Positions 20,527-30,065 of a stretch of 64,000 nt of DNA are shown in pieces. The stretch is from assembly GCA_029237775.1 (NCBI GenBank), contig JAQZBR010000007.1, forward strand, positions 1 through 64,000, in the 5' to 3' direction. The stretch comes from Bacteroidota bacterium (GTDB lineage: Bacteria > Bacteroidota > Bacteroidia > 2-12-FULL-35-15). Position numbers and translations under genes: made by a program. Below the pieces are notes generated by a model that was not told the origin of the DNA, searched no databases, and saw nothing but the letters and a program-made list of their open reading frames with translations. Positions within the stretch are counted from its first letter, which is position 1. Every line of letters starts with the position of its first letter.

Positions 20527-22086
20527 ATGAAAAAACACTACTCACTTTCACTTTTGCTTTTTATCATTCAGACATCGATATTTGCGCAGCAATGGGAATG
20601 GTCAAAAGTACTTCCTAAACTTCCCGGATTTTATTATGACTATTACGAGAACATGGTTTCTTCTTCTTCAGGAGATAATTATTTTCTTTATCGCAGCACC
20701 AATAATTTCCCCGTACCCCTTTCAAAGATAATTCACATAGATCCTAACGGAAATTTAGATTCGCTTACTCTTAATTTCAGGATCGAAAAATTCAACATTG
20801 ATAAAAATGGAAATTATATTATTAACGGTTCTTTTTCAGGAAGCTTTTCTTATCAGGGGCAGACGGTAAACAGCCGGGGAGGTAATGATGATTTTTTACT
20901 TAAAATCTCACCGGCCGGAACACTCATTTTTCTGAATTCTATTGGAAGCCTGTCTAACGATAATGGCTTTGGAGGAATTGCATCTGATAATTCAGACAAA
21001 ATTTTGGTCAGCTTGAATCTTCTAGGAACAACCTACGCGAATAATGACTCCATAGTTCACGACACTAACTTTCATCAAATTGCCTTATGTATCTTTAACA
21101 GTGACGGAAGCTTCAACACCTCAAAAGTAAGTTCATTTCAACGGCATGAGTACGGTTATTACGCTGCAGGAAGAATCTTTCTGAGTACAAATGGAGAAGT
21201 TTTCGAAAGCGTTGAACATTGCTTCCCGAACGAGTGCGCTGAGCAGATTGCATATTTTTCACCCACCTATGACAGTTTGAATTCATTCTATACAGGAGTG
21301 CTTTTTCATCCGGGGGCAAGCATCGACCAAGACATCGAAAACATATATTATCTCACTAATCCATCAGGGCACTATGGATGGGAACCTGTAATACATAAAA
21401 AAAGGACATCTGACAACAGAGAAGTTTGGCAGAAACCGCTTGGTTATTCATATTCTCCGTTCGACCTGGTACCCTTACTGTTACCTGGAAACAAAATATT
21501 ATGTTATGGCCGCGGAGGAGGATATTCAGGTTTCAGTCAATCGGGGCCTGCTACTTTTGATGACACCACACTCACATTCGGAAATGACACCGAAATGCTC
21601 CTTTCACTAATGGATACGAGCGGACATTTTACGTATGTCAGGCAAGAAAGTGTTCCGGCTACCCGGTTCAATTATGCAGGTTATGACAATTCGGGAGGTG
21701 CTTACCTGCTGTCGAGATGGGCTACGGATACAACTTACACCATGGGTAATTCTTTCGTCACGACAGCTTCCGACTCAGACCCCGACTTTGTACTATCAAA
21801 ATTAAGATATATGGAAGTTATTGCGGGGGTAAACAAGATAGAATCAAAAAATCAGATATCAATATACCCTAACCCTTCGAAAGGAAAGTTCAATATTAAG
21901 ATAGACAACATCTCTCAAAAAACAACCATCTGTGTATATGATATTTTAGGAAATTGTATCCTTTCGCAAGCAACCAACGGAAACGAAATTAATAAGCTTG
22001 ATCTTAGTCTGCACGCAAATGGAATTTATTTTGTGCAGATAGATACCGGTAAAGAAAAGCTTAATAAGAAGATCGTAATAAATTAA
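20527..22086 (+). CDS. Secreted protein with T9SS type-A sorting domain
   Basis: 519 residues from ATG 20527, which opens a good signal peptide (MKKHYSLSLLLFIIQTSIFA); the 27 residues upstream in frame do not look like one. The body resembles beta-propeller-like repeats of secreted Bacteroidota proteins (ILVSLNLLGTTYANND, DFLLKISPAGTLIF). The C-terminal 75 residues form the type-A sorting domain: ISIYPNPSKGKFNI, VYDILGNCILS, LDLSLHANGIYFVQI, KKIVIN. Exported through T9SS. Ends 11 bp before the convergent TPR gene. Substrate or role unknown. Confidence 0.85.
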   Translation: MKKHYSLSLLLFIIQTSIFAQQWEWSKVLPKLPGFYYDYYENMVSSSSGDNYFLYRSTNNFPVPLSKIIHIDPNGNLDSLTLNFRIEKFNIDKNGNYIINGSFSGSFSYQGQTVNSRGGNDDFLLKISPAGTLIFLNSIGSLSNDNGFGGIASDNSDKILVSLNLLGTTYANNDSIVHDTNFHQIALCIFNSDGSFNTSKVSSFQRHEYGYYAAGRIFLSTNGEVFESVEHCFPNECAEQIAYFSPTYDSLNSFYTGVLFHPGASIDQDIENIYYLTNPSGHYGWEPVIHKKRTSDNREVWQKPLGYSYSPFDLVPLLLPGNKILCYGRGGGYSGFSQSGPATFDDTTLTFGNDTEMLLSLMDTSGHFTYVRQESVPATRFNYAGYDNSGGAYLLSRWATDTTYTMGNSFVTTASDSDPDFVLSKLRYMEVIAGVNKIESKNQISIYPNPSKGKFNIKIDNISQKTTICVYDILGNCILSQATNGNEINKLDLSLHANGIYFVQIDTGKEKLNKKIVIN

Positions 22087-22097
22087 GCTCTTTACTC

Positions 22098-23111
22098 CTA
22101 TTTTGCTTTTCCTAATGCTACTTTCGCAGGAGTATATTCAGGGCTTAGCGACAAGCAGGTTTGAAATTCGGCTGACGCTTTTTTAGATTCATTGAGTTGC
22201 TGATAGCAAAGTCCTCTGCCATAGTAAGCCTCCACATATTTCGTATCAATATTAATTGCACCGGTAAAATATTCAAGGGCCTTGTTATAATCCTTTAATC
22301 CCAAAAGATGGATCACACCTAAATTGTAAAACGCATTTTTATTGTTCTCAATTTTCAGAAGCGTTGTGTATGTGCTAATAGCCTGATCCCAATCCTGCAT
22401 GTCCTGATAGAAATAACCAAGCGCATACAATGCTTCAGAGCTTTTCGGCTGGATCCTTAATGCATTTTTATAATAATCGACAGCTACCTTTTTCCTTTGC
22501 GCTGCAGAGAGTAGCCCCAACTGCATGTAGGCATTATAATATTGTTGGTCCTGCTCCACCGCTGTTTGCATGCTCGAAACTGCACGTGCTGTGTCCTTCA
22601 GGTCTTTGTAATTCATCCCTTTCATGAAATACGCCTTTGCGTTGTACTGATCTATCTTTAATGCCTGATTGATGTATTCGATAGATTTGTCATTTTTGCG
22701 TACGTATAAATAAAGCTCGGCAAGCTTCAAAAGAGCTTCGGTGTTCTTCGGATCAATTGCAATACACTTCTCAAGTGAATTCTTTGCATCACCCGAGCGG
22801 TTAACCAAAAAATAGAGATTGGAAATGGTAAGATAATATTCAGCTTTCGAAGAATCAATGTTAAGCACGCGGTTCATATCCGCCAGACCCTCATCAAATT
22901 TTTTATTCTCAAGATAATACTTAGCACGTTTATGATACAGTTCAGGATCATTGGGCTTGGTCAGAATTTCCTCATTTATTGTTTTTAGTTCAAGAGGTTC
23001 GGTTACGGCAACTGTATCCGTTGTTACAACTTTATCTTTCGGATCATTGTTACCACAGGAAGAGAGTAATAAAACAGCGGCTAAAAATGCAATGGTGAAT
23101 GTTCTGATCAT
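22098..23111 (-). CDS. TPR-repeat lipoprotein
   Basis: 337 residues from ATG 23111. A lipobox (LLSSC, Cys 19) follows a hydrophobic stretch; the longer upstream in-frame reading is unlikely because the -7 box lies inside it. About eight consecutive TPR units fill residues 45-330 (for example AKYYLENKKFDEGLADMNRV, AYYGRGLCYQQLNESKKASA). Probably a periplasmic scaffold anchored in a membrane. Similar to general TPR lipoproteins of the phylum; partner not visible. Confidence 0.88.
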   Translation of the reverse strand: MIRTFTIAFLAAVLLLSSCGNNDPKDKVVTTDTVAVTEPLELKTINEEILTKPNDPELYHKRAKYYLENKKFDEGLADMNRVLNIDSSKAEYYLTISNLYFLVNRSGDAKNSLEKCIAIDPKNTEALLKLAELYLYVRKNDKSIEYINQALKIDQYNAKAYFMKGMNYKDLKDTARAVSSMQTAVEQDQQYYNAYMQLGLLSAAQRKKVAVDYYKNALRIQPKSSEALYALGYFYQDMQDWDQAISTYTTLLKIENNKNAFYNLGVIHLLGLKDYNKALEYFTGAINIDTKYVEAYYGRGLCYQQLNESKKASAEFQTCLSLSPEYTPAKVALGKAK

Positions 23112-23118
23112 AGTGATG

Positions 23119-23126
23119 CAAATGTA
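23119..23126 (-). promoter_or_regulatory. -7 box TACATTTG for the TPR lipoprotein gene
   Basis: TAnnTTTG match, 7 nt before the ATG at 23111; predicts a leaderless or very short leader. Confidence 0.5.
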
Positions 23127-23175
23127 AATAAATTTTACTCTAATGTGGTGTGGCCGTTGATACTGAATCAAACGA

Positions 23176-23216
23176 AACATCCCCAAAGCAATGCATGCAT
23201 TACAATTGGGGATGTT
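23176..23216. terminator. Long inverted repeat downstream of recA
   Basis: AACATCCCCA (23176-23185) and TGGGGATGTT (23207-23216) are perfectly complementary around a loop that itself contains the palindrome ATGCATGCAT. On the minus strand it is followed by a moderately T-rich stretch (TTTCGTTTG). A terminator for recA is likely; an operator for the TPR lipoprotein gene is possible. Confidence 0.5.
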
Positions 23217-23253
23217 GTATTTAAAGAGCTTTTCGCTCCGGAATTGTATTCTA

Positions 23254-24327
23254 TTATTTCACAGCAAGAGCAGGAGCTGCAACAGCTGCTTCTACAGCAC
23301 CACCGCTTAAAGCAACTCTGATCTTGTTCTCGATCTCTTCCATCAGATCAGGATTATCATTGAACAATGACTTAACTGAATCACGTCCCTGGCCTAATTT
23401 AGTATCACCATAGCTGAACCACGATCCACTTTTTTTGATGATGTTATGTTCAACACCAAGATCCACGATTTCACCGACTTTGGAAATTCCTTCTCCATAC
23501 ATGATATCAAATTCTGCCTGACGGAAAGGAGGTGCAACTTTGTTCTTCACGATCTTAACACGTGTACGGTTACCAACCACAGCATCGCCTTCTTTGATCT
23601 GGCCAATTCTTCTGATATCGATACGAACCGAAGCATAGAACTTGAGCGCATTTCCACCGGTTGTAGTTTCCGGGTTACCGAACATCACACCGATCTTTTC
23701 ACGAAGCTGATTGATAAAGATGCAGCAGCATCCGGTTTTATTGATAGTACCAGTTAATTTACGCAATGCCTGAGACATTAAACGCGCCTGTAATCCCATT
23801 TTGGAATCCCCCATCTCACCTTCGATCTCACTTTTTGGAGTTAAGGCAGCTACGGAGTCGATAACGATAATGTCAATTGCTCCCGAGCGGATCAGGTTTT
23901 CTGCAATTTCCAATGCCTGCTCACCGTTATCGGGCTGAGAGATCAATAGATTTTCTGTATCCACGCCAAGCTTTTCAGCGTACACGCGGTCGAAAGCATG
24001 CTCAGCATCAATGAATGCAGCAATACCACCTGCCTTTTGAACTTCAGCAATAGCATGAATTGTTAATGTAGTTTTTCCGGAAGATTCAGGTCCGTAGATC
24101 TCTATCACACGACCTTTAGGCAATCCACCGATTCCCAAAGCAATATCAATCCCAAGTGAACCGGTTGGGATCACTTCAACATTATCTACAGGAGCATCGC
24201 CCATTTTCATGATCGCGCCTTTTCCGTAGGTCTTTTCCAGTTTGTCAATCGTTAATTGTAAGGCTTTCAGCTTTTCTTTGTTTACCGATTCCTTCGCGCT
24301 TTTTGAGTCTTTACTTTCTTTGCTCAT
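23254..24327 (-). CDS. recA: Recombinase RecA
   Basis: 357 residues. ATP-dependent strand exchange and LexA-type coprotease in DNA repair. Walker [22 protein letters not shown], Walker [31 protein letters not shown] with the RecA signature, and C-terminal DNA-binding part are all complete. The N-terminus is Lys/Ser-rich as in other Bacteroidota. The tail is short and Ala-rich rather than acidic. No TAnnTTTG box is evident in the 179-bp upstream gap, which instead contains short TTG-rich repeats (24436-24500). Confidence 0.98.
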   Translation of the reverse strand: MSKESKDSKSAKESVNKEKLKALQLTIDKLEKTYGKGAIMKMGDAPVDNVEVIPTGSLGIDIALGIGGLPKGRVIEIYGPESSGKTTLTIHAIAEVQKAGGIAAFIDAEHAFDRVYAEKLGVDTENLLISQPDNGEQALEIAENLIRSGAIDIIVIDSVAALTPKSEIEGEMGDSKMGLQARLMSQALRKLTGTINKTGCCCIFINQLREKIGVMFGNPETTTGGNALKFYASVRIDIRRIGQIKEGDAVVGNRTRVKIVKNKVAPPFRQAEFDIMYGEGISKVGEIVDLGVEHNIIKKSGSWFSYGDTKLGQGRDSVKSLFNDNPDLMEEIENKIRVALSGGAVEAAVAAPALAVK

Positions 24328-24506
24328 CTTATATATAGGGTTATTAGTTACTTTTTTTAATTACGAATTGGAGAGATGGAGAATTAGAAAATTGAAATTC
24401 TACACCTGAATTAACATTCCGCTTCGTAAGCTGTTGTTTAATGTTTGTTGTTTGTTGTTTTATTTTACTCCCCTGCTCCTCTTTGTCTATTGTCTAATGT
24501 CTACTT

Positions 24507-24983
24507 TTATAACTCCACCCCTTCTAATATCTGCTCCGTATGATTTTTCGAATCCACTTTAGTAATTACCTGTTCAATGATTCCTTTTTCACTTATTACA
24601 AATGTTGTCCGGACCAACCCGTCATAAATACGTCCCATGAATTTTTTTGTTCCCCAAACATCGTATGCTTCAATGATCTTTCTGTCTGTATCAGCAATCA
24701 GAGGAAAAGGAAGATTGAATTTATCAATGAACTTTCTGTGCTTTTTTTCATCATCAGGGCTTACACCAATTATAGCAAAACCTTTCTTTTTTAACGCTGA
24801 AAAATTGTCTCTTAAATTACATGCTTCATTCGTACAAGTAGGAGTATTATCCTGCGGGTAAAAATAAAGGATCAATTTTTTTCCTTTAAAATCTTTCAGA
24901 GAAACTGACTTACCATCCTGGTCTATCCCTTTAAAATCAGGTACTTTATCACCTTTTTTCAGACTTGTTATATGGTTTGTCAT
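24507..24983 (-). CDS. bcp: Thioredoxin-dependent thiol peroxidase (Bcp/PrxQ)
   Basis: 158 residues. Reduces hydroperoxides in the cytoplasm. Peroxiredoxin motif with peroxidatic and resolving cysteines five residues apart (TPTCTNEACNLRD), preceded by LILYFYPQDN and followed by GVSPDDEKKHRKFI. Lies upstream of recA on the same strand, separated by 179 bp. Its -7 box TAATTTTG is 10 nt before the ATG. Confidence 0.95.
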   Translation of the reverse strand: MTNHITSLKKGDKVPDFKGIDQDGKSVSLKDFKGKKLILYFYPQDNTPTCTNEACNLRDNFSALKKKGFAIIGVSPDDEKKHRKFIDKFNLPFPLIADTDRKIIEAYDVWGTKKFMGRIYDGLVRTTFVISEKGIIEQVITKVDSKNHTEQILEGVEL

Positions 24984-24993
24984 TTTTCTTTTT

Positions 24994-25001
24994 CAAAATT
25001 A
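24994..25001 (-). promoter_or_regulatory. -7 box TAATTTTG for bcp
   Basis: TAnnTTTG match 10 nt before the ATG at 24983. Confidence 0.45.
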
Positions 25002-25060
25002 GGAGATAAAATCCTAGTAAAAAAACAGATTGCCATTTTTTATTAACAAAAGGGGCATAA

Positions 25061-25153
25061 TGCTACATAACGTAGCAAAATGATGTTCTTTTCACCACGA
25101 AGAAGCGAATACCCGATATTTTTTTTCCACCACTAAGGCACTAAGGACACAAG
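25061..25153. repeat. Intergenic repeat-like words and a small palindrome between nth and bcp
   Basis: TGCTAC-ataac-GTAGCA (25061-25077) is a 6-bp stem hairpin. TTCACCACGAAGAAGCGAA (25091-25109) and CCACCACTAAGGCACTAAGG (25127-25146) look like noncoding words that recur between genes in many bacterial genomes, although a search is needed. The 267-bp gap carries no gene. Confidence 0.4.
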
Positions 25154-25250
25154 AACTGCTGATAGAAAGATGGCTTGATTGTAAGATCGGACAATTGGCT
25201 TAATTTAGATCAACCAATAACCATTAACTTTTAACTTTTAACCTTTTCGA

Positions 25251-25904
25251 TTAGATCTTGCCCTTTTTTCTCAACTCCTGAAAATACTTACACCATTGGG
25301 TAAGCGGACAAATATCACATTTAGGAGCACGGGCAATGCAGATATAACGGCCATGAAGAATCAGCCAGTGATGGGAAATAGCGACCTTATCGAGAGGAAT
25401 GAATTTCATTAATTGTTTCTCAGTATCAAGCGGAGTTTTCGAATTCGTAGTCAGACCTAATCTTGCAGACACCCGAAATACATGCGTATCCACCGCCATT
25501 GCCGGCTTTTCATAAACCACGGAAGCAATGACATTCGCGGTTTTTCTTCCAACTCCCGGCAGCTTTTGGAGTTCTTCCACATCCGAAGGAACAACTCCTT
25601 TAAATTCATCGATGAGCATTTTAGCCATGCCAACCAAGTGCTTAGCTTTGTTATTCGGATAGCTGATGCTTTTGATATATTGAAATACTTCATCACTGCT
25701 AGAGGCTGCTAAAACTTCAGGAACCGGGAAAGCTTTAAATAAGGCAGGCGTAACTATGTTCACCCGCTTATCAGTGCACTGAGCGGAAAGAATCACAGCA
25801 ACAAGTAACTCATAAGGATTAGAATACTGAAGTTCCGTTTCAGCGATCGGCTGGTGTGTGCTGAAATAGTCTATTATATTTTCGAACCGTTCTTTTTTAG
25901 TCAT
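25251..25904 (-). CDS. nth: Endonuclease III (DNA glycosylase/AP lyase)
   Basis: 217 residues, usual length. Removes oxidised pyrimidines and nicks abasic sites. Helix-hairpin-helix LPGVGRKTANVI with the catalytic Lys region, catalytic Asp in VDTHVFRVSARLGL, and a C-x6-C-x2-C-x5-C iron-sulfur loop (CIARAPKCDICPLTQWC). Divergent from the GDPD-like gene; recA, bcp and nth lie on the same strand. Confidence 0.96.
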   Translation of the reverse strand: MTKKERFENIIDYFSTHQPIAETELQYSNPYELLVAVILSAQCTDKRVNIVTPALFKAFPVPEVLAASSSDEVFQYIKSISYPNNKAKHLVGMAKMLIDEFKGVVPSDVEELQKLPGVGRKTANVIASVVYEKPAMAVDTHVFRVSARLGLTTNSKTPLDTEKQLMKFIPLDKVAISHHWLILHGRYICIARAPKCDICPLTQWCKYFQELRKKGKI

Positions 25905-25972
25905 GCTGCATTACTCCGATAATCACCGGTAAAGAATTTAGAAATATATTATCTTGCTATAAAATCTGCTGT

Positions 25973-26821
25973 ATGAAGTTACTGATTTATTCAATAAGCG
26001 CCTCCTTACTTTTATGTTTACTAATTTCCTGTGAACGTGATCCCCTGCTGTATGAGATCAGCAATCTAAACGGAAACAAGATCTCAGCGTTCGGGCATGG
26101 CGGCATGGGTATTAAATTTAAGTATCCGATCGATTGTACGGAATCTATCGACTCCTGCATGGAATTTGGAGCAGACGGAACGGAAATGGACATCCAGCTT
26201 ACTAAAGATAGCGTCCTTGTTGTCCATCACGGGCAAGATCTCAACGAATCCACTTTATGTGACGGAATGATCAACGATAAACTATGGTCTCAGATCTGGG
26301 GCTGTCATTATGTTTCTCCTTTGTCTTACCGACTGGCCTTAACTTCTTTGCATGACGTTTTTGAATCGCTATCAGATTACGATGGAATCTACACCCTCGA
26401 TTGTAAGCTATATTCTAACAGCTCTGATCCTCATGCGTTTAAATTGAGGTTTGCGAATGCCATCATCAGATTTATTGACGATAACCATGTTGATGCATCA
26501 AAAATATTTATTGAAAGCCAAGATACCACTTTCTTACGAATGCTGATCAATAAGAACAGGGATCTTAAACTATTCTTTTACCCTCAAAACTTTAGTGACG
26601 GGCTTACGATAGCAAAAAAAATGAATCTGTTTGGCATTACTATTTCAAATGAAAACATTACCAAGGATCAGGTAGCGTATGCTCATGAGAATGGCATCAG
26701 GGTTACCTTATGGAACACAAGAAATCAAAAGGAAAACCTTAATGCGATCACCAAAAGCCCCGACTTCATTCAGTCAGATGACATAATTTATTTGCTTAAA
26801 GTTTTCGGAAAGTTAAAGTAA
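25973..26821 (+). CDS. Glycerophosphodiester phosphodiesterase-like lipoprotein
   Basis: 282 residues with lipobox (LLISC, Cys 20). The GDPD-type TIM barrel is visible: GHGGMG (usually HRG; the Arg is Gly here), GADGTEMDIQLTKDSVLVVHH with the E-x-D metal pair and second His, IYTLDCKLYS, KIFIESQD, LKLFFYPQN and IRVTLWNTRN. The family releases glycerol-3-phosphate from glycerophosphodiesters. Loss of the Arg could change specificity. Stop codon is two bases from the convergent operon end. Confidence 0.75.
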   Translation: MKLLIYSISASLLLCLLISCERDPLLYEISNLNGNKISAFGHGGMGIKFKYPIDCTESIDSCMEFGADGTEMDIQLTKDSVLVVHHGQDLNESTLCDGMINDKLWSQIWGCHYVSPLSYRLALTSLHDVFESLSDYDGIYTLDCKLYSNSSDPHAFKLRFANAIIRFIDDNHVDASKIFIESQDTTFLRMLINKNRDLKLFFYPQNFSDGLTIAKKMNLFGITISNENITKDQVAYAHENGIRVTLWNTRNQKENLNAITKSPDFIQSDDIIYLLKVFGKLK

Positions 26822-26823
26822 AC

Positions 26824-27552
26824 TCACTTTTTCAATCTCTGCAGGACACTACTTATATAACTATCTGTGGGCAACTGTGAATGCTGGATGCGTTTTGCGT
26901 ATCTGATGCTATCGATGATCTCCTTTTGCTTTTCTTCAAGCTCTTTATGTTGTAGCTCAATCTGCTCAAGAGAGCTCTTTAATTTATCCTCTGTTTCTTT
27001 CCTGTAGATCACTTCCTTTTTAAACTTCTGATTCCACGAGATCATTCCAAGTCCCAAAACAATAACGCCTGTTATTGACATTATATCAGCATAAGGCCAA
27101 TGCTGGATCTTAAACACCATTCCAAGCAACAGCAAAGCAATTCCCAAAAAGTCAAACATACTTAAAAAGAAAGCATCCCATTTGGAACGTGCGAAGATCT
27201 TCCATTTTTCATATTTATTTTTAAATACCAAGGTGCCATAAAAGAAACAAAGAATTAGTACTCCTAATATGATTTCAATTCTGCCACCTGGTAATTTAGC
27301 ATAAAAACTTATTGCACCTGCTCCTATCAAGAGAAGGGAAATTATCAAGGCTCGTTTCTCTATCTTCTTTCTGATGATCTCACTATTTGAAAGCAAGGAA
27401 ATGGCCGGGCCTGCAAATAAAAAAATAGTTCCAAAAATAAATGCCGGAACAGTGAGGCCCACAGGCAACGTCTTTGACCCAAACAGATCGTAAGTCGAAA
27501 GGGCAAATAACAAACCCGCGACCACTGTTATCAGAATTCCTTTTTGTTTCAT
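26824..27552 (-). CDS. Membrane protein ending in a phosphatase-type linker motif (catalytic domain absent)
   Basis: 242 residues with about six membrane helices. The pair around 140-165 (FKIQHWPYADIMSITGVIVLGLG) recalls the GldL-like motif of a helix followed by KIQHWP. A coiled coil (about 170-215, LEQIELQHKELEEKQKEII) leads to DSIRYAKRIQHSQLPT and the chain stops at YISSVLQRLKK. The same end occurs in the two TPR genes upstream, and the DSI-YAK part precedes the catalytic domain of the complete phosphatase next to it. Last gene of the operon, 26 bp after the phosphatase gene. Likely assembles with it. Confidence 0.8.
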   Translation of the reverse strand: MKQKGILITVVAGLLFALSTYDLFGSKTLPVGLTVPAFIFGTIFLFAGPAISLLSNSEIIRKKIEKRALIISLLLIGAGAISFYAKLPGGRIEIILGVLILCFFYGTLVFKNKYEKWKIFARSKWDAFFLSMFDFLGIALLLLGMVFKIQHWPYADIMSITGVIVLGLGMISWNQKFKKEVIYRKETEDKLKSSLEQIELQHKELEEKQKEIIDSIRYAKRIQHSQLPTDSYISSVLQRLKK

Positions 27553-27578
27553 GTTTTGATTTTGACAGCGACTTATGA

Positions 27579-29996
27579 TTAAATCCGGATCCCTATAACA
27601 ACTATATCATCCACCTGCTCCATATTGCCTTGCCAGCTAACAAGCACTTTATCCAGATATTCTTTTTGCTCTTTCAATGAAAGATGCGCAATATTTAGCA
27701 AGACACTTTGCAATTGCTTATACTTGAATTTTTTTCCCATCGGCCCGCCAAACTGATCAGCATAACCATCCGAAAAAGTATAGATCAAATCGTCTTTCTG
27801 CAATTTGATTTCCGATTGTGAAAACGGCTTAAGCTTGTCCCCGTAAATTCCGACCGGCTGCTTATCGCCTTTAAACTGGAAAAGCTCAAACACTTCTCTA
27901 TCATTTTTCCTGACAATATAAAAAGTATGGTTTGCCGCAGAATACATAAGGTTCATTTCCTTTTTGTCGATCACCATTAATGTAAGATCCATCCCATCCT
28001 GATGTTCGCCACTCACGCCTTTTTGTTTAAGAGAGGTGATCACTTTCTTTCTCAGCTTGCTCATTACAAGAGCAGGTTCGGTGAGTGCATACTCATTGAT
28101 AATTTCGTTAAGCAGTGATATTCCAAGCATGCTCATAAAGCCGCCCGGAACGCCATGGCCTGTACAATCCGCAGTAACAAAAATCACTTTACCTTCTTTA
28201 TCAGAGATCCAGTAAAAGTCACCGCTGATAATGTCTTTGGGTTTAAACAAGATAAAACTGTCATCAAAGTATTTCTCAAAATCAAGAGTGGTCGGAATCA
28301 GGGAAGTCTGAATATTCTTTGCATAAAAAATACTATCAGTGATCTCCCTGTTCTTTGTTTCAATGAGTTTATGCTGGTTTTCAATTTGTTCATTTTGCCT
28401 TTGCAGCTGCGACTTTTGTGCGGTAAGCTCAACGTTAAGCTTATTAAGAAACAAGTTTGATTCTTTTTTCTGATTGAATGCCCGATAAACAAGAAAAAGG
28501 ATTAAGCCTATCAGAGCCAGTCCCAGGAATAATCCGTTTCGGATATACTTCTGCTCCTGGATCTTTTTATCTGCCTCCACATCTTTTTTCTCCTGCACGA
28601 GCTTTTCCATTTGCTGCTGTTGGGAGAATTCAAAACTTAATTGTTTTTTCGTAAGCTCCTTCGTTGTTTCGATATTGTATACACTATCACGGATTGAAAT
28701 GTATTGTCTGTAATTTTCATATCCATTCTTATAGTCGTTAAGGGCCAGATAATTTTTACTCAAAAGCTGATAAGCTTCCATCTCTGTTGAAGTTAGGCCT
28801 GCACCTTTCGCTGTCGCCAGGGATTTTTCTGCTGCTTCAATACCTTTTTTGTAATCAGCTGTCTGATAATAAGCATTCGACATAGTGAGATAACACTCTG
28901 CTATACCTTCGGGGTCGTTCAGCAGTTTTCTTATAACAAGACTCGAATCAATATAGCTAAACACTTCATTTTTTTTATTTAGCTTCAGATAAGTTTTTGC
29001 GATATTATTTAGAACCAGAGCTTCCCGATTTCTGATCCCTATCCTTCTGCTGATAGCAAGCGCTTTAAAGTGATATTCAAGTGCCTCATCATATTTTCCC
29101 AGGCGCAGGTATAAAGCTCCAATATTGGTGAATCTGCCTGAGACGCATTGCTCGTCTTTGATTTCGTTGCACAACTCAAGGCTTTTTAATTCAGATTCAA
29201 GTGCCCGCGCCCACTCCTTCATCACATAGAATATTTTGTATTGGCTTAGGAATGAATTGGCGAGGCCCCGCTTATCATTTATCTTCTTCCTGATTACAAT
29301 ACTTTTCTGAATGTAATCCAGCGCTTTTGAATAATCTCCGAGGTACGAATAGTTCAAGCCCAGAAAAGAATACGAAGCGCCAAGTCCGATCGTATCTTTT
29401 ATCTCTGTTCGCAGATCAAGACTTTTCTGAAGATAGATCCCCGCCTCCGGATATTTTCCATTATCGTTAAGAAGAGAGCCGCGTAAATAATAATTATAGG
29501 CCAGTCCGGGCTTATCATTGGCTTCAATCGCTTTCTTTTCCGAAATATTTAATAAGTCGAATGCTTCAGAATACTTGTTAAGAGCACCAAAAGCTTTTGC
29601 TTTGTTATTCAATGCTTTAATTTCACCTTCTTCATTGTCAGCCGATTGAAAGATCTCGTAAGCTGTATCAAGGGACGCAATTGAGCTTTCATATTTACTT
29701 TGATTATAAAGTATGATCCCACGATAGCACAAGGCGGAAGCTTTTCCCTCAGAATGCTTAATCTTCTTTGATAAAGCAATCGCAGAACCGATGTAAGTAT
29801 TTGCACTATCGTATTTCCCATATAGAATATACAGATCAATAATTTTAAGCTCAGCAGAAACTTTGGAAGTATCCTCCGGAAGCTTCGATAAACTACGGAT
29901 AAGGGAATAAAGATTGTCGGCCTGTACTGTCTGAATAAACAATAGGCATACAATCGTAAATATCCATTTATTTATATTTGACAAGCGCTTCGACAC
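27579..29996 (-). CDS. TPR-containing membrane SpoIIE/PP2C-type phosphatase
   Basis: 805 residues; begins with GTG at 29996 (no suitable ATG nearby). Signal peptide-like N-terminus (WIFTIVCLLFIQTVQA). Eight or nine TPR units at about 35-430 in the periplasm, one membrane helix at about 487-507, a coiled coil (510-560), the linker DSIFYAKNIQTSLIP, then a full SpoIIE domain (575-805): SGDFYW, DCTGHGVPGGFMS, GEHQDGMDLTL, SDGYADQFGG, QVDDIVVIG. Expected to remove phosphate from Ser/Thr of a cytoplasmic partner when the TPR region receives a signal. Third gene of the operon 33085-26824, 69 bp after a TPR gene. Confidence 0.9.
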   Translation of the reverse strand: MSKRLSNINKWIFTIVCLLFIQTVQADNLYSLIRSLSKLPEDTSKVSAELKIIDLYILYGKYDSANTYIGSAIALSKKIKHSEGKASALCYRGIILYNQSKYESSIASLDTAYEIFQSADNEEGEIKALNNKAKAFGALNKYSEAFDLLNISEKKAIEANDKPGLAYNYYLRGSLLNDNGKYPEAGIYLQKSLDLRTEIKDTIGLGASYSFLGLNYSYLGDYSKALDYIQKSIVIRKKINDKRGLANSFLSQYKIFYVMKEWARALESELKSLELCNEIKDEQCVSGRFTNIGALYLRLGKYDEALEYHFKALAISRRIGIRNREALVLNNIAKTYLKLNKKNEVFSYIDSSLVIRKLLNDPEGIAECYLTMSNAYYQTADYKKGIEAAEKSLATAKGAGLTSTEMEAYQLLSKNYLALNDYKNGYENYRQYISIRDSVYNIETTKELTKKQLSFEFSQQQQMEKLVQEKKDVEADKKIQEQKYIRNGLFLGLALIGLILFLVYRAFNQKKESNLFLNKLNVELTAQKSQLQRQNEQIENQHKLIETKNREITDSIFYAKNIQTSLIPTTLDFEKYFDDSFILFKPKDIISGDFYWISDKEGKVIFVTADCTGHGVPGGFMSMLGISLLNEIINEYALTEPALVMSKLRKKVITSLKQKGVSGEHQDGMDLTLMVIDKKEMNLMYSAANHTFYIVRKNDREVFELFQFKGDKQPVGIYGDKLKPFSQSEIKLQKDDLIYTFSDGYADQFGGPMGKKFKYKQLQSVLLNIAHLSLKEQKEYLDKVLVSWQGNMEQVDDIVVIGIRI

Positions 29997-30065
29997 GAGT
30001 ATAAAAATCCGTATTTAATCTGTATAAAAAAAGAAAATTGAATGTTTAATTGCCTTTAGGCAGCC

